Below, piece after piece: positions 35,663 to 47,066 of a stretch of DNA of 64,000 nucleotides. The position numbers and the translations under genes were made by a program. Below the pieces are notes generated by a model. The model was not told where the DNA came from and did no database searches. It saw nothing but the letters and a program-made list of their open reading frames with translations. The stretch is from the NCBI RefSeq assembly GCF_040954835.1, contig NC_090698.1, positions 2,478,501 through 2,542,500 on the forward strand, given 5' to 3'. This DNA comes from Lepisosteus oculatus (lineage: Eukaryota > Chordata > Actinopteri > Semionotiformes > Lepisosteidae). Each line of letters starts with the position of its first letter. Positions within the stretch are counted from its first letter, which is position 1.

Positions 35663-37433
35663 TTGCTTTGGCGTTGCTGTCGGGGACACTGTTGTCCACC
35701 TTTAGCCTCTGCGAATCGCTCTGGGTGGGAGAGTCCTCTGCAGACAGCTCCTGTGTCCCAAAGCCAGGTGTCCCGAATGCTGCTTTCTCTGCGGAGTTGC
35801 GTAAAGGCGCGTGTGCGTGTGAAACCCACACGCAGGGCCCTAGGAGATCATGAGGGATTACGCCCCGGGCTTTGGCTCGGCTGTGCTGTGCCATGTGTGA
35901 CAGCGAAGGAGCGAGCCCATGTGAGCCTGTGTGCCTCCATTCACTGATCTGTGTGGGTAACCTTACTGCGCTGCGTGGGAGGGCACTTGAATGAGCTAAA
36001 CATGTGGGCTTGTGTCTGCTTGTGTGTGTGTGTGTGTGCGTGCTCTAAGCTCATTATCTCCAGCAGGATCCGCTGCTGTCTGGGATAGACCCGCCCAAGC
36101 CCATCTCGCACTGTCCCTGCACCCCTGAAGTGTCCTTTGCAAATGAGTGTTTATATAGAGGCAGTTCTGCCTGGACGCTGTATGAAGCTCGTCTGCTGCT
36201 GAGCGCCGCGCCCTGTTTTAAGCCCTTGACGGTGCTTGCACATGACCGCAGCTGCTGTCCTGAGGTTTCCTCACAACAGAGGTATCTGAACGGCTCTAGC
36301 GTCCCGGTGGGGGTATGGGTGTTTGTTTTCAAGGGCGTCTCTGTGTTTGTGTCTGGAAGGCAAGCCATGTGATTTTATTAAAGGGAATTGGCGCCCCCTC
36401 ATGGAGAGGAATGTTTGCCTACGTCATCCTTGGTATGGTGGGTGGCATGGCCCGTGGGCATACTGAGTTGTGAGGGGCATAACGGTGCTGTATAACAATG
36501 GGGCCCGTTTGCAACAGTAGGTCTCCCCTTGACCTTGCCGTGGTCATTGCTTCGCAATACAAGGAGAATATCCACTCCGCCTCTGCTGGGCAGTGCTGTA
36601 GGAACAGCGCGGTGCAGCTCGAGCTCATCTGTGATCAGATTGAGTTTGATTTGACTTCCTGTCGGGAGTCTTTGACTCTTACACCATCAAACCCTCTTAT
36701 ACTGTAGCTTGTCATCCTGTTTAAGTGTGTTAAATTGTCTGTTCGTGTCTTTCTTGTATTGTAAACTGGCTTGAAATGACATCACAAAAGGCTCTGTACA
36801 ATCTGAACACGAAGCCTGATGCTGTAGTCCGTGTCATAGCCTGTGTCCAGAGTCAGGGTGAGGTCATTGGGCACGAGTTAGCAGACCAGTGGAGGTGCAG
36901 CATGAAAACCGTGGGTGCCCTTTGCTCGAGGCTGAGCGTGTAGGGTGGCTGATGGTGGGGAGAGGTCTGCGGAATGTTCTTCAAGTTGCATCGCGTGGTG
37001 CCTGGAAGCAGGGCTGTTTTGTCTGCGATGGCAGAGCCTGCCGGAGCTGGGTGTGCGGGCCGAGGAGGAGGAGGGGGCGGCCGTGCTGCGGCTGCTGACA
37101 CAGGCATGTGGATCAGCGCGCGGGGGGGAGCACATGGCGCGCAGCGTGCTGCCGCCCGGCCGCTCTGACGCGCCGCGGCGCTCCAGGCCGCCGGCCGCAC
37201 GTGCTCAGAGCACTGCTTCTGCCTGCGCGGGGGGGGGAGGGGCAGTGGGAAGGGACACTTCGGAGGCTTTGTTTCCTCGCTCTCTTCAGGGACATGCAGG
37301 AATCTCCATACTGCAGGCTCACAGCTCGCAGTCTCCCGTTTACAGCCTCTGCAATGACTGCTTTCATCTCTGGGATTAGTGGAGTTTCATGGCTTACATT
37401 CCCATCCTTTAAGTTGTGTTTTTCACAGCTGCG

Positions 37434-37577
37434 CACACGTACACACACACACGTACACACGTACACACGTACACGTACACGTACACGTACACGTACACGT
37501 ACACGTACACGTACACGTACGTACACGTACACACACACACACACACGTACACGTACACGTACACACGTACACACGTC
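37434..37577. repeat. Alternating ACGTAC/AC microsatellite
   Basis: About 140 bp of mixed 'acgtac' and 'acacac' units, nearly all strictly alternating purine and pyrimidine. All open frames through it are repeat artefacts. Confidence 0.95.
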
Positions 37578-38251
37578 ACTGGTTGCTGCTGTGATGGTGA
37601 TTTAGCTTTGCTCTCCCTGGTGGTCAGTGACTGCTGTACGCCCATCTCCATCCCTCTGTGTGCTGGTGTCCGGTGTAGGAGAAGAGAGCCACAGGTTCAG
37701 CCCAGCTTGCAGAATGTCTGTGAAGGTCTCCCCTTGCCAGAGCTGGAGCTGGGCTTTCTCCTGTCGATGCGTCCTCTGGGAGTTCTGCATTCCCTGTGGG
37801 CAGGAATACAGGGGTGCAGCATATCCATCCTGCTGCTGTGTCCTTCGATCGCCTTGTGGAATTCCTCCAAGCTCTTGGGGTTCGGACAGAGGGTGCATGT
37901 TCAAGGATGACCCACTGCGGAGGAGATGGCGGTACAGTCAGTGCTTTACTGTGTTTCACAGCTCTGGACCCCTGGACCCTGACCGCAGTGACCAGTAGGA
38001 ATGCACCATCCTTTGTGTTTAAAATCAAGCTGATTAGTTATTGACTTGCATTCGCTTGTAATTCCTGAGTTGACCTCTCCCCCGGTGGGCTTTGCCACTG
38101 TATCAGCTTTCTGGTTCCCTGGGCTCCGGGGGAAGTCTGGGCGCATGAGGCTGAAGAGCAGAATAACCCCGACTGGCACGGCCAGCTTCTGCCCCCGGCT
38201 CTGACCTCCTGCTCTCTCTCTCTCTCCCCCCCCCCGCAGGCTGTGGGCACC

Positions 38252-41200
38252 ATGCCACAGGAGAAGCAGTGCCCGGGGGAGCGCCCGCCCCGCAGTGCCA
38301 GCAAGAACGCCAAGGAGAAGAGCAACAGCGCCGCCCTGCGGGCCGAGCTGGGCGCGGCGGGGCTGGGGCGCGTGGGGGGGCCGGGCCGCTGCGAGTCGGA
38401 GAAGGACTCCGGCTACTCCGGTGAGGGCGCGCGCACGGAACACGGCCTCCGGCGGTCGCGGTCGCGGTGTCGGGGTGTGACACGGGCTCAGGCCCTCGCT
38501 GGTGCGCCCCTGAGCCTGTCCTGGGGTTGGCATTCCTCTGACCCCCCGCCAGGCACTGCGGGCGAGATGTACGCCGAGCTGCAGCCTGACCCGCTTGACC
38601 CACGCGGCGGCAGTGTGTCACGCCTGAGAGTGAGCGAACACAAGCCTGTTTTGGGGTGACGCTGTACAGCGATGGTCAGGAGACTTGGCTCCCAGGAGGG
38701 GGCAAGGCTTTGGCACCCTGCTGTCGGTGCCCAGACTGTCCCCAAAAGCCCAGCAGAGCAAATAGGCCCCAGGGTATGAGTGTAAACAGAAGTGGAGGTC
38801 ACTCTCCACTGGGCGTCTGGCTGTGCAGGAGTGTTGGTGCTAACGCGTACTATTCCTCAAACAAGCGTGTGACTAGAGCACAGTCCTCCCTGCTCCTGGA
38901 GAGCCTCAGTCCTGCAGGATTAATGGACGCTGGGGAACAGGCACATTGTTCAGTCGAGTCGTTTAGAGAGCATCTGAAAACACCACCCTGTAGCTAAAAC
39001 AGGGTGACCTGTGGGGGTTCAGTGGCCTGTCGCTCCCCAGGACTGGAGCTGGGATTCTTGGGTCAGGACCTGGAGGACAAGCTCTGCTCCTCTCAGTGGT
39101 CAAAAGGCGAACTAATGGAGATCCTGCTGGCTGCATGGTGACACCCTTGGACCAGCAAGCAGCTGAGGGGGACGGGCTGCAGTGGTGGGTTCCAGCCCTG
39201 ACATGCCCAGCTTCCTCTCTTGGGGGAGAATCCCAAGGGTTTACTGCCCTCTGCTGGCATTGACAGGTATTGCTTCCAGGCAACTACCTGGGCTGCCCAG
39301 TTGTTCTAATTACTACTAATAATAATTATAATCCTTGCACTTATATAGCGCTTTTCTGGACACTCCACTCAAAGAGCTTTACAGGTAATGGGGATCCCCT
39401 CCACCACCACCAGTGTGCAGCCCCACCTGGATGATGCGACGGCAGCCATAGTGCGCCAGAACGCTCCCCACACATCAGCTGTTAGTGTGGAGGAGAGCAG
39501 AGTGTTGAAGCCAGTTCAGAGAGGGGGATTATTAGGAGGCCATGATTGGTGATGGCCAATGGGAAATTTGGCCAGGACACCAGGGTTGATGACTGGCTTG
39601 ATCGCAGCAGTTTTACACTCTTCGCTGACCCTGATGTACTGGAGAGGTCAAGAAGGTCATAAGAACTGTTGGAGGTCTGCAGCCCTGGATGAGACTCTGT
39701 CTCTGATATCCAGTACAATGGAAGTAAGCTTAAAGGGGAACTGCAATGCTGTTTTTGTATTTTGGGGTTAGAAAGAATCAGAATTGATGAGTGCATTTCA
39801 AACTACAATGAAAGCAAAACGTACCCAGTAACTTGGTAAAACCTCCAATTAACATCACAAAATTTCCAGGTATGGGCACCACCGAGCTCTGCCATTCAGA
39901 ACAAGCCAACAAAACTTCCAGTGAGGTGAAGCGAGCCTGTGACACTGTAAACAAGCAGGCTTGTGAATCTCTTTTAATCTTGTTAACTTGTTAACTCTGC
40001 ATGGCGATCACATTGGAACACTTCTACAGGGAAAAATCTGTTGCCAAACCTGTCAATGAATTGACTATTTGCGTTCCCGTCAATTCATTTATTTTGTTAT
40101 CGCGATTTAATCATCAGTCTGAGAAACTGGAACTGCAGTTTATATTGATCAGACAGTCCAGAGGAAGGACAGGGGTGTCCCTCTGCACTCTGGAGCGTGA
40201 GTCCGTGACTCCGGCCCCTGCGACAGGCTGTGTCCTCTCCTCCCTGCAGACGGCGGCTCGGACTGCCTCCAGACCGACCCGCAGGACCAGCGGAGCAGCG
40301 TGAGGCAGCACTGCGGGGTCCCGGGCCGGGGGGCCGCCTTTGGGGACCTGACGCCTGTCTACATCGTGAAGAACCTGGTGCTGAAGCAGGTCAGCATGCC
40401 TGGCGGTGGTGGTGGTGGGGGATGAGGTCTGCATGCCAAGCCTAAGCCTAAACCGGAAATTCTGGGCTTTCTTGTGTCACTTCCAAATTAGTGTCTGCTT
40501 TAATATCCCCATTTGTGTTGCGCTTGTTGTTCTGTGCACTGACCACTAGAGGTCATCATGCCCTCTTACTGGGCCAAAAGCACCACTGCAGCACTGTCAG
40601 CCCCCTGTATCTGAGCTGGGTTTTTGCTGTTGGTAATGAGTTTCCAGCAGGCATAACACATGCTATTTACTATTCCAGTGAATGGCCTTGTTCACAGACC
40701 TCACCGGTGCTGCGCCTTCATCGCGTACAAGATTAAAAGGCCGCAGGGTTGTGAACACGTCAGTGCGTGTTCTCCGTTTCCATCTGTAGCTCCTCCCAAC
40801 CCAGCCCCCAGTGCACCGTGGGATTGCCCTCCCACAGGAGGGAAGCAAAGGGAGCCTTTCCCAGCCCGGAGAGCTGCTGCGATGAACAGGAGTCACAGAC
40901 GCGCACAGGCGCACAAACAAGACCCAGCAACCCGAGCCCCGCGAGTAACAGTGGGGGTCTTGTAGGTGGGAGGGAGAGCTGGAGTTGGATTCGGACTCTT
41001 TTGGGATCTGAGCGTGCAGGAATTAAGATCGCTTTGCATTCTGGGCAGCTCCGTCGTCATTGGCTCTTAAATAAACGGCTTGGCCTGCCATGACAGCCCA
41101 GGATACAAGTTCAGGGGGATAACGTGAATTGGACGTGTCCGTGCAGTTAGAGATGTCCGTTTCAGCGCACCGTTGGCTGAGACCTTAAAGGGGCGTGTTG

Positions 41201-42300
41201 CTGTGCCGTCCTTACCCTGCCCTGTCTACGGTGAAATGCCATTCATCCTGGCACAGCTGCACAGCCAGTCACCTGGCGCCCTGTGTGTTCTGCAATGACC
41301 CCTGCCTTCCAATCCTGTCCCTGTGTCTCTGCAGACCCCCTCTGACCAGATCCTCCATGGCCAGCTGGCGTGGGGAGGGCAGCACGCCGTGGGCAGTGCC
41401 AGCGGGCAGCCCGCCGCCCAGCTCCTCTTCATTCAGCAGCCGGGAGCGGGCACTGGTGCCGCCGCCGCCTCCCCCGGCCCCCTCAAGCCCCAGCCCAAGA
41501 AGGCTGGCAGAGACACCTACCTGCCCATCCTCCACTCCTACCCCCGCATCGCGCCGCACCCCAGCAAGGGCGGGCCAGCGGGGACGGCAGCGGGGGGCGG
41601 GGTCCCGGCCGAGGCCCTGCGGGGCCACTGCCAGAGCAAGCGGGTGTGCGTGGAGGACAGGAGGGAGGTGGTGACCTCTTCCGAGCTCCCGGAGCAGGAC
41701 GCCAAGCCCAAGCCGCCAGGCCTGCGGCCCGCCCCCCCCGGCGTCCCGCCAGCCAGCCCCCCCGAGCCCTCCGGCGTGGGCTCCCCCTCCGTCTCCAGCT
41801 CTGAGGCGCCCCCCCAGGAAGCCCGGGCCGCCAGGAAGCACGTCTCCAACCTGGCCAAGCAGCGCCGGTTCCTGAACACGGTGGAGATCCTCAGCCACTC
41901 GGGCCTGCTGGGCATCACGCTGCGCACCAAGGAGCTGATCCGGCAGAGCTGCAGCACCAAGCGCGAGATCGCCGAGCTGCGCCAGCACACGCACCTGCTC
42001 TGCCAGGCCGTCCACACCAACGACCCCCGGGCCTGGGCCCAGCTGGAGGAGGCCATGGTGTCCTCGGGCCACTACCCCGACCTGGACCGGGGGCTGTGCT
42101 GCGCCGCCCGCCCCGCCAACACGCAGGGGAAGAGCCCCGGCCTCACCGGGCCGGCGGCCCCCGGCCTGCCCCCGGAGGGGCCCGGAGCGCCGCCCCCCTC
42201 TCCCGGCCGCGCGATTGACCTGAGCAGGCGGCGGAGAGCGGCCCCCCTGTCCCCCCTGAACGTGCCACCCGACAGCTCCACCCACGCGTGCCTGTCCTAA
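38252..42300 (+). CDS. CIPC family protein (CLOCK-interacting pacemaker), complete
   Basis: Member of the CIPC family, nuclear repressors that bind CLOCK and inhibit CLOCK-BMAL1. Coding exons: 38252-38420, 40250-40389, 41335-42300; acceptor of the first at 38239. Phases agree, giving 424 residues (human CIPC is about 399). Family blocks in order: ESEKDSGYS plus DGGSDCL near 50-64; PVYIVKNLVLKQ at about 92-103; DTYLPILHSYPRIAPHPSK near 160-180; and the C-terminal RRFLNTVEILSHSGLL plus ITLRTKELIRQ from about 279, followed by a helical stretch to about 340, the part expected to contact CLOCK. Human CIPC has matching blocks (YLPILNSYTKIAPHP, SGLLEITLKTKELIRQ). A basic RRRR lies near the end. Human CIPC maps to chromosome 14, so this gene beside AKT2 is probably a second paralogue. 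Middle regions are Pro/Ala-rich. No damage seen. Confidence 0.88.
39242..39257 (-). promoter_or_regulatory. CTCF-like motif in the CIPC gene intron
   Basis: The minus strand reads CCAGCAGAGGGCAGTA, matching all 16 positions of CCASYAGRKGGCRSYR. It lies in the intron between the first two coding exons. Confidence 0.5.
39308..39590 (-). repeat. 5S-derived SINE, truncated copy C
   Basis: Tail and body match copy A through 'gggaaatttggccaggac' and then stop. The 5S head is absent. It lies in the intron of the CIPC gene, 50 bp from the CTCF-like motif at 39242. Confidence 0.75.
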
Positions 42301-44089
42301 CGCTGGCCAGAGGACCGAGGAGGCGTCTCCCCATCGACGGACACTCCGCGGTGGCGCCACTGTGTGGTCGGCACCGGTAATGCGACGCAGCAGGGCTTCT
42401 GGATTCGGACTGGTCCAGATCCCGACTTTCTCTCCAGGCTGCTGCGTGAGGAAAGCCCGCGCCGTCGCAGGAAGGCTTGGATATTTTTTCAGTCTTGCCT
42501 TTTTGAGGGGGCTCCGATAGGAAAACAAACATTTCTTGCCTTTCTGTGAAACGATGTTGATCTGCAAAGGCTGGTCTGTGCAAGTGAGCCTCTTGACTCT
42601 GATCTCTCTCGCGCTCTCCTGGTAAGGGCCCTTACTCCTGGACTCCCGGCTGCATGAAGCCGTTGCCTGATTGGTCAGTTGCGGGTGTAGCATTAATGGT
42701 TGATTTATGATGGGGGTGTTATGCCGTTAAAGTGTTTTTTTTTTAATTCCATTTATGAGGGCAGTTACAAAACAACACCTTAAAAAAAACAAACAATTTT
42801 GCAACCTACCAACCTAGAGAGTGTAAAGATTCAAAAAGGTCCATGTGAAGGACTGCTTTCGCCTGTCGACAGGTGAGCTGTCTCGCCAGAGCTCTGTCAC
42901 TGCGCTGCAGGTTCGACAGTCAGGACAGTCCCTCCTTCCCTAACAGTGGCACCTGTCTGATCCAGAAATAGTCACGCAGCTCGGTCCTCAATCAAGACTC
43001 TTGACAGTATAGCCAGCAGCTCTCCGTTCAGCTGCTGTGGGAACATTCCTGGACACCTGTGGCCGGGGCAGTCTTGGACCGTGTCCATAGTGGGGAGGCT
43101 CCTGTCCTTGAGGAACTGTTTCTTCAAAGTGCTCCAGGAACAGGGGGCAGCAGGGACAGCGGGTGGGTTACCGAAGACTTGCCTGTGCAGAGCCAGTCTG
43201 ATCATCTATGCCTTGTGTGTGCACGCGCATCTCTTTCTAAGTGATCCGAGCTTTGTACTGTGTATGCCGCTGTAGTAAGTGTGGGTCTCTGTAGCTGGGG
43301 CGGGGGAGGAGTATGCTGTACTGTACTATGGTATATAGTACTATGTACTATAAAAACAGTTTGTGCTCTACAGTGGATTACTAAACATTACAACGTTGAG
43401 AGAGAGAAGGGAACTGGTGAGTTGTCGTCTTTTCGGATGGGATGTTTTAGAGCTGTATGAGGACAGAAGGGAGGGTGGCGGGCTGTGTGGGCTCCAGAGC
43501 GACACATCCATCAGCAGCAAGGTCAGCACACAGAAGCACAAATGCAACCGTTCCTGTGCCATTAGTTAAAAAAGTGGGGAAGAAGAATACTGGCAAAATC
43601 TTCATGAATTACATACTGATATGCAAACAAATGGGCAAAGCACCCTGTTCTGGATCAAGTCCACAACTGTGTTTGTAGGGACAGGGGTCCCAGTAAGTGT
43701 GTGTATTTCCAATGGCAAGGGTGCAGTCGGTGAGAGCAGAGCACATGGCACTGGTCAGTGCAGGGTACGGGTCAGTGGTGACACTTATGGCTCTGGATCT
43801 AGGGGGCAGCAGGAGCCAGCTGGTTTCCAGTCCAGCTGGGAATGGGGCAGGGAGGACCCTGGTCAGTCCCTGTTCACATTGCCCTGGAGGAGTTCTGTGG
43901 ATGGTGGTGACATTATCCAGGTTTAAACCCGCGACCTCCACAAGCTTACTCTGTACCTGGAGCAGGTACTGTATATTCACTGGGTGTAAATGGAATTCTC
44001 TTCAGGACCACAGACTGTTACCTGCTTGTTGAAAACCCGGCGCCGTGAGGCCCATTCTCCGTGTTGTACTGCAGGAGTTCATAAAGAGC
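42301..44089 (+). other. 3' UTR of the CIPC gene and flank
   Basis: Follows the TAA at 42298-42300. No canonical AATAAA is obvious before about 42800, where A-rich sequence occurs. The stretch 43580-44000 is open on the minus strand but shows no domain. I recognise no other gene. Confidence 0.4.
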
Positions 44090-44420
44090 TCTGAAAGACA
44101 CGGGGTCCAAGTTTCTCGTCCAGTTCTTCACTCGTCACAGAAGTCAATAAGCTCTCGCCTACGCAGTTCCCCGCTCCCACAACTCTCTGTGTAAAGACGT
44201 GCCTCCTGTTCTCGGTTTTAAATGCACTCGCATGCTGTTCCCACTGTTCGTTCTGAAGAAGTCTTCTGGGTTGACTTTGTCAGTGCCTCTGAGGATTTTG
44301 ATTGCTTGTATGCTGCCATTCCCCTTTCAGATTTAAAACGGTTCCTGCAGCCTGGCAGCAGGGCCTTCTGTAGCTCCGACACCCAGTAGAAGTCCTTGGA
44401 TTCTTAATTTTGTCAATCTT
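44090..44420 (-). repeat. LINE 3'-region fragment
   Basis: Matches the fragments at 560-1030 and 26738-26930 ('cacaactctctgtgtaaaga', 'cctgttctcggttttaaatg'). It continues further than they do, to about 44420. CR1/L2-type by resemblance. Confidence 0.5.
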
Positions 44421-44462
44421 TCATTACCTGTGCCTGTGTCCCTTTCAGGAAATGTAATGTAA

Positions 44463-44740
44463 TGTTTCTTTATTAGCCCTATACAATTTCTCGCATTAGG
44501 AATTCGTCTTTTCGCATACCCCAGCTTTTCTCCATGGAGACACAGACACACAGACAGGGAGAGAAGCTGGGGGTCAGAGCGCAGGGTCAGCCATTGTACG
44601 GCGCCCCTGGAGCAGCTGGGGTGAAGGGCCTTGCTCAGGGGCCCAACGGAGTAGGATTCCTCTGCCGGCCGTGGGATTTGAACCGGCAACCTTCCAGTCA
44701 CAGAAGCAGATCCTGAGCCACAGAGCCACCGCTCCGCCCC
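44463..44740 (-). repeat. V-SINE-like SINE, copy 4, most complete
   Basis: Reverse-strand copy with the full tRNA-like head at its high end: 'ggggcggagcggtggctc' with an A-box-like start and the B box 'ggttcaaatcc' (read on the minus strand). The core and 'aataaag'-like tail are at the low end. It sits about 115 bp from the SLC6 exon and would lie in its downstream intron. Confidence 0.85.
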
Positions 44741-44855
44741 AGTTGTGCAGTGAGCAAGACGCAGCCGCCCGGCCTGAGCTCCCACAGCCACAGGGGATTC
44801 TGTGCGAGCTCGCCTCTGCCCCCCGCTGGCTGGGCCGTGCTGGTGCAGGTCTTAC

Positions 44856-44958
44856 CGAATACCCAGCCAAGGCCGATGGTCTGGAAGACAGCCAGGAGCA
44901 GGACGCAGGTGCCGTTAGAGGCGTAGTAATCAAAGAGCTGGAACAGGTACATCCCGCC
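44856..44958 (-). CDS. Orphan exon of an SLC6 neurotransmitter transporter
   Basis: Read on the minus strand, a 103-bp exon is flanked by a good acceptor (pyrimidine tract, 'cctcttggcag') and a canonical donor ('gtaagacc'). It encodes GGMYLFQLFDYYASNG, then TCVLLLAVFQTIGLGWVFG. This is the EL5-TM10 segment of SLC6 sodium/chloride-coupled transporters, closest in look to the GABA/betaine/creatine/taurine group. The aspartate in LFDYY is the extracellular-gate residue (Asp476 in human DAT). The exon ends in phase 1, as is usual there. No neighbouring SLC6 exons were found on either side in this window, so it may be a stray duplicated exon, a remnant of a lost gene, or part of a gene with very long introns. 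The frame is intact. Confidence 0.7.
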
Positions 44959-46679
44959 CTGCCAAGAGGGAGGGAGGGCGATTATTTTATATTGCTGAAT
45001 GGATCTCTCACTGGTAACAGTTACTGTTGCCCTGGGTTGTAGCTGGCGAGAGCACTGTGTGGGTTCTAAGGGTTTACTCCAGCCCCGGAGAAACCCTTAG
45101 AATGTGCCTTTCCTTAACATCTGTCTTTATACTTCATTAGGATTTTTGACTCTGATATAACCTGGCTGCAATATTCCATCTTTTCAGATGTCCAATTCTT
45201 TGTCACTGCTGAGTTTTTTTGGTGTTCATTGTACACTAGCCTATCAATATCAATATCAATATCACTCTTGGAGAGGGAGACCTCTGTCACTTTATCAATA
45301 TTTCTACAGCTGCACTGGCTTCATAAATCATGCTTCTCCCGAGATCCCTGGTGTGACTATTTGTAACCACTAGATGGAGACAGGGACCAGCTAAGAGGAG
45401 TCAAACCGGTTTGGAAAAGGTGCAGCTCGGTAGGATTTCTGTTACTGATGGAGACTTAATTAACCACTGATGATGTGTAGATGCATTGTGAATGAGCAAC
45501 TGATACAAGAAACAATCTCCTTTATTAGAATAATAATAATAATAATTAATAATTGCTTACACTTATATAGCACTTATATGGACACTCCACTCAAAGCGCT
45601 TTTCAGGTAATGGGGATCCCCTCCACCACCACCAGTGTGCAGCATCCACCTGTGGAGTGGAGTGGAGTGTCCAGAAAAGTGCTATATAAGTGTAAGCTAT
45701 TATTATTATTATTATTATTATTATTATCTAGATTAAGCCTGTTTCTCTGATGAAGCTCCTGTCCTTCAAAGTGTCATATACACAATGTTGAAGGTCTCTG
45801 TGGCTGGTTCTGCCTTCGATGAGTTCACGTCCAGACAAGGATGGAGAGGAGAAGACAACAGACACAGAAGACAGGGCAGAAGCTGGCAGCAATGAGGAAG
45901 GAGACTGAGAGAGTGAAACTTGGACAGCTGGGAAGCCACAGAATGGCTGACTGACCAGGAGAGATTGAGAGGACTGATGGGGACGACTGAGAGCAAGAAA
46001 GAGATAGAAATCGGACAGAGCTCAGAGAAGTACTCAGCCGAGGATCCAGGGCAGGGCTTCTGTGGAAATCCACACTGCTGTGCCACTTTGTCACATGGTC
46101 CCTGCCACACACCTGGACAGAATCTCTTGTCACGCACCTGGGCGGCAGCCATCGCCCTGCCACACACCTGGGCATCAATACCCCCCCTCCCTCACAGTCT
46201 GTAACCCCTCTTACACAGCAGAATGACCTTATCTCTGGCCGGTGTCGAGTATTGGTTTGAAAGAAATGCGATCAGTGTCTTGGCAGCAGCATCATGTTAA
46301 ATATCATTCAACTTAAACAAAAGTCAGACAAGCAGTGCGAGAACAAAAATGTAGCATTTACCACAGGCTCTAGAAGTTGGCACCTGCCCCCTGTACCGGT
46401 GCGCGTCCGCGCCTGTGTCTCTGCACAACTGCCCCAGTCCTCTCAGCTGGATCTGACTAGAAAGGAACCCCGCAGCCCTCAGGTGGAAAATCCAGGTGTT
46501 TTTCATTGACATTGCTTTGCCTTGTCCTTGTCCTGTACTGACAGTCAGCCAAAATGCCTACTTGCCAAGACCAGCTGTCGAGGGTCAAGGTGTTGAAGTC
46601 TGGATACACAGGGAGGAGGGGTGGAGGTCTGGTGAAACAAAGGGAGACACAGAGTGAGAGATTATATCACCCAGCATTG
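44959..46679. other. Intergenic DNA with inverted SINE tails
   Basis: No gene recognised. It contains a short 'caatat' repeat near 45245 and the SINE-tail inverted pair at 45525-45727. Open frames at 45766-46204 on both strands carry no known motif. Confidence 0.4.
45525..45727. repeat. Inverted pair of 5S-SINE tails
   Basis: The left piece (about 45525-45649, minus) carries 'taatggggatcccctccacc' and the tail. The right piece (about 45651-45727, plus) reads 'gtggagtgtccagaaaagtg', 'ctatataagtgtaagc', then ATT repeats. The outer parts are complementary, so the DNA could form a hairpin with AAT/ATT arms. Confidence 0.75.
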
Positions 46680-47066
46680 ACACACAGATACTCTCAAATA
46701 GAGCCACACAGACACTGTCGCACACAGACACTCTCAAATAGATCCACACAGACACTGTCGCACACAGATACTCTCAAATAGATCCACACAGACACTGTCG
46801 CACACAGATACTCTCAAATAGAGCCACACAGACACTGTCGCACACAGACACTCTCAAATAGATCCACACAGATACTCTCAAATAGAGCCACACAGACACT
46901 GTCGCACACAGATACTCTCAAATAGAGCCACACAGACACTGTCGCACACAGATACTCTCAAATAGAGCCACACAGACACTGTCGCACACAGATACTCTCA
47001 AATAGAGCCACACAGACACTCTCAAATAGAGCCACACAGACACTGTCGCAAACAGACACACATTCT
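46680..47066. repeat. Minisatellite of about 38-40 bp units
   Basis: About ten units built from 'cacagatactctcaaatag', 'agccacacagacactgtcg', with a few shortened units lacking the second half. Copies are nearly identical. Confidence 0.9.

Larger units (their letters stand above)
32643..38239 (+). other. Probable intron 1 of the CIPC gene
   Basis: No coding exon recognised. A second CpG-rich patch lies at about 33240-33640, a LINE scrap at 33731-33797 (minus), a two-copy repeat of about 55 bp at 33841-33945, a 5S-SINE at 35321-35662 and a microsatellite at 37434-37577. The region ends with a pyrimidine tract and 'cccccgcag' acceptor at 38239. Confidence 0.45.

Noticed and set aside
41269-42693. 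A 474-codon minus-strand frame
   Set aside because: It is antisense to the large CIPC family exon, whose plus-strand frame has clear family motifs. The minus frame is Gly/Arg/Pro-rich shadow sequence.
43900-43960. B-box-like 'cgggtttaaacc' on the minus strand as a new SINE
   Set aside because: No A box at the right distance and no second copy in the window.
44660-44740. Possible tRNA gene (A- and B-box-like blocks)
   Set aside because: These are the head of a SINE with at least four relatives in the window; no cloverleaf with a proper anticodon arm is evident.
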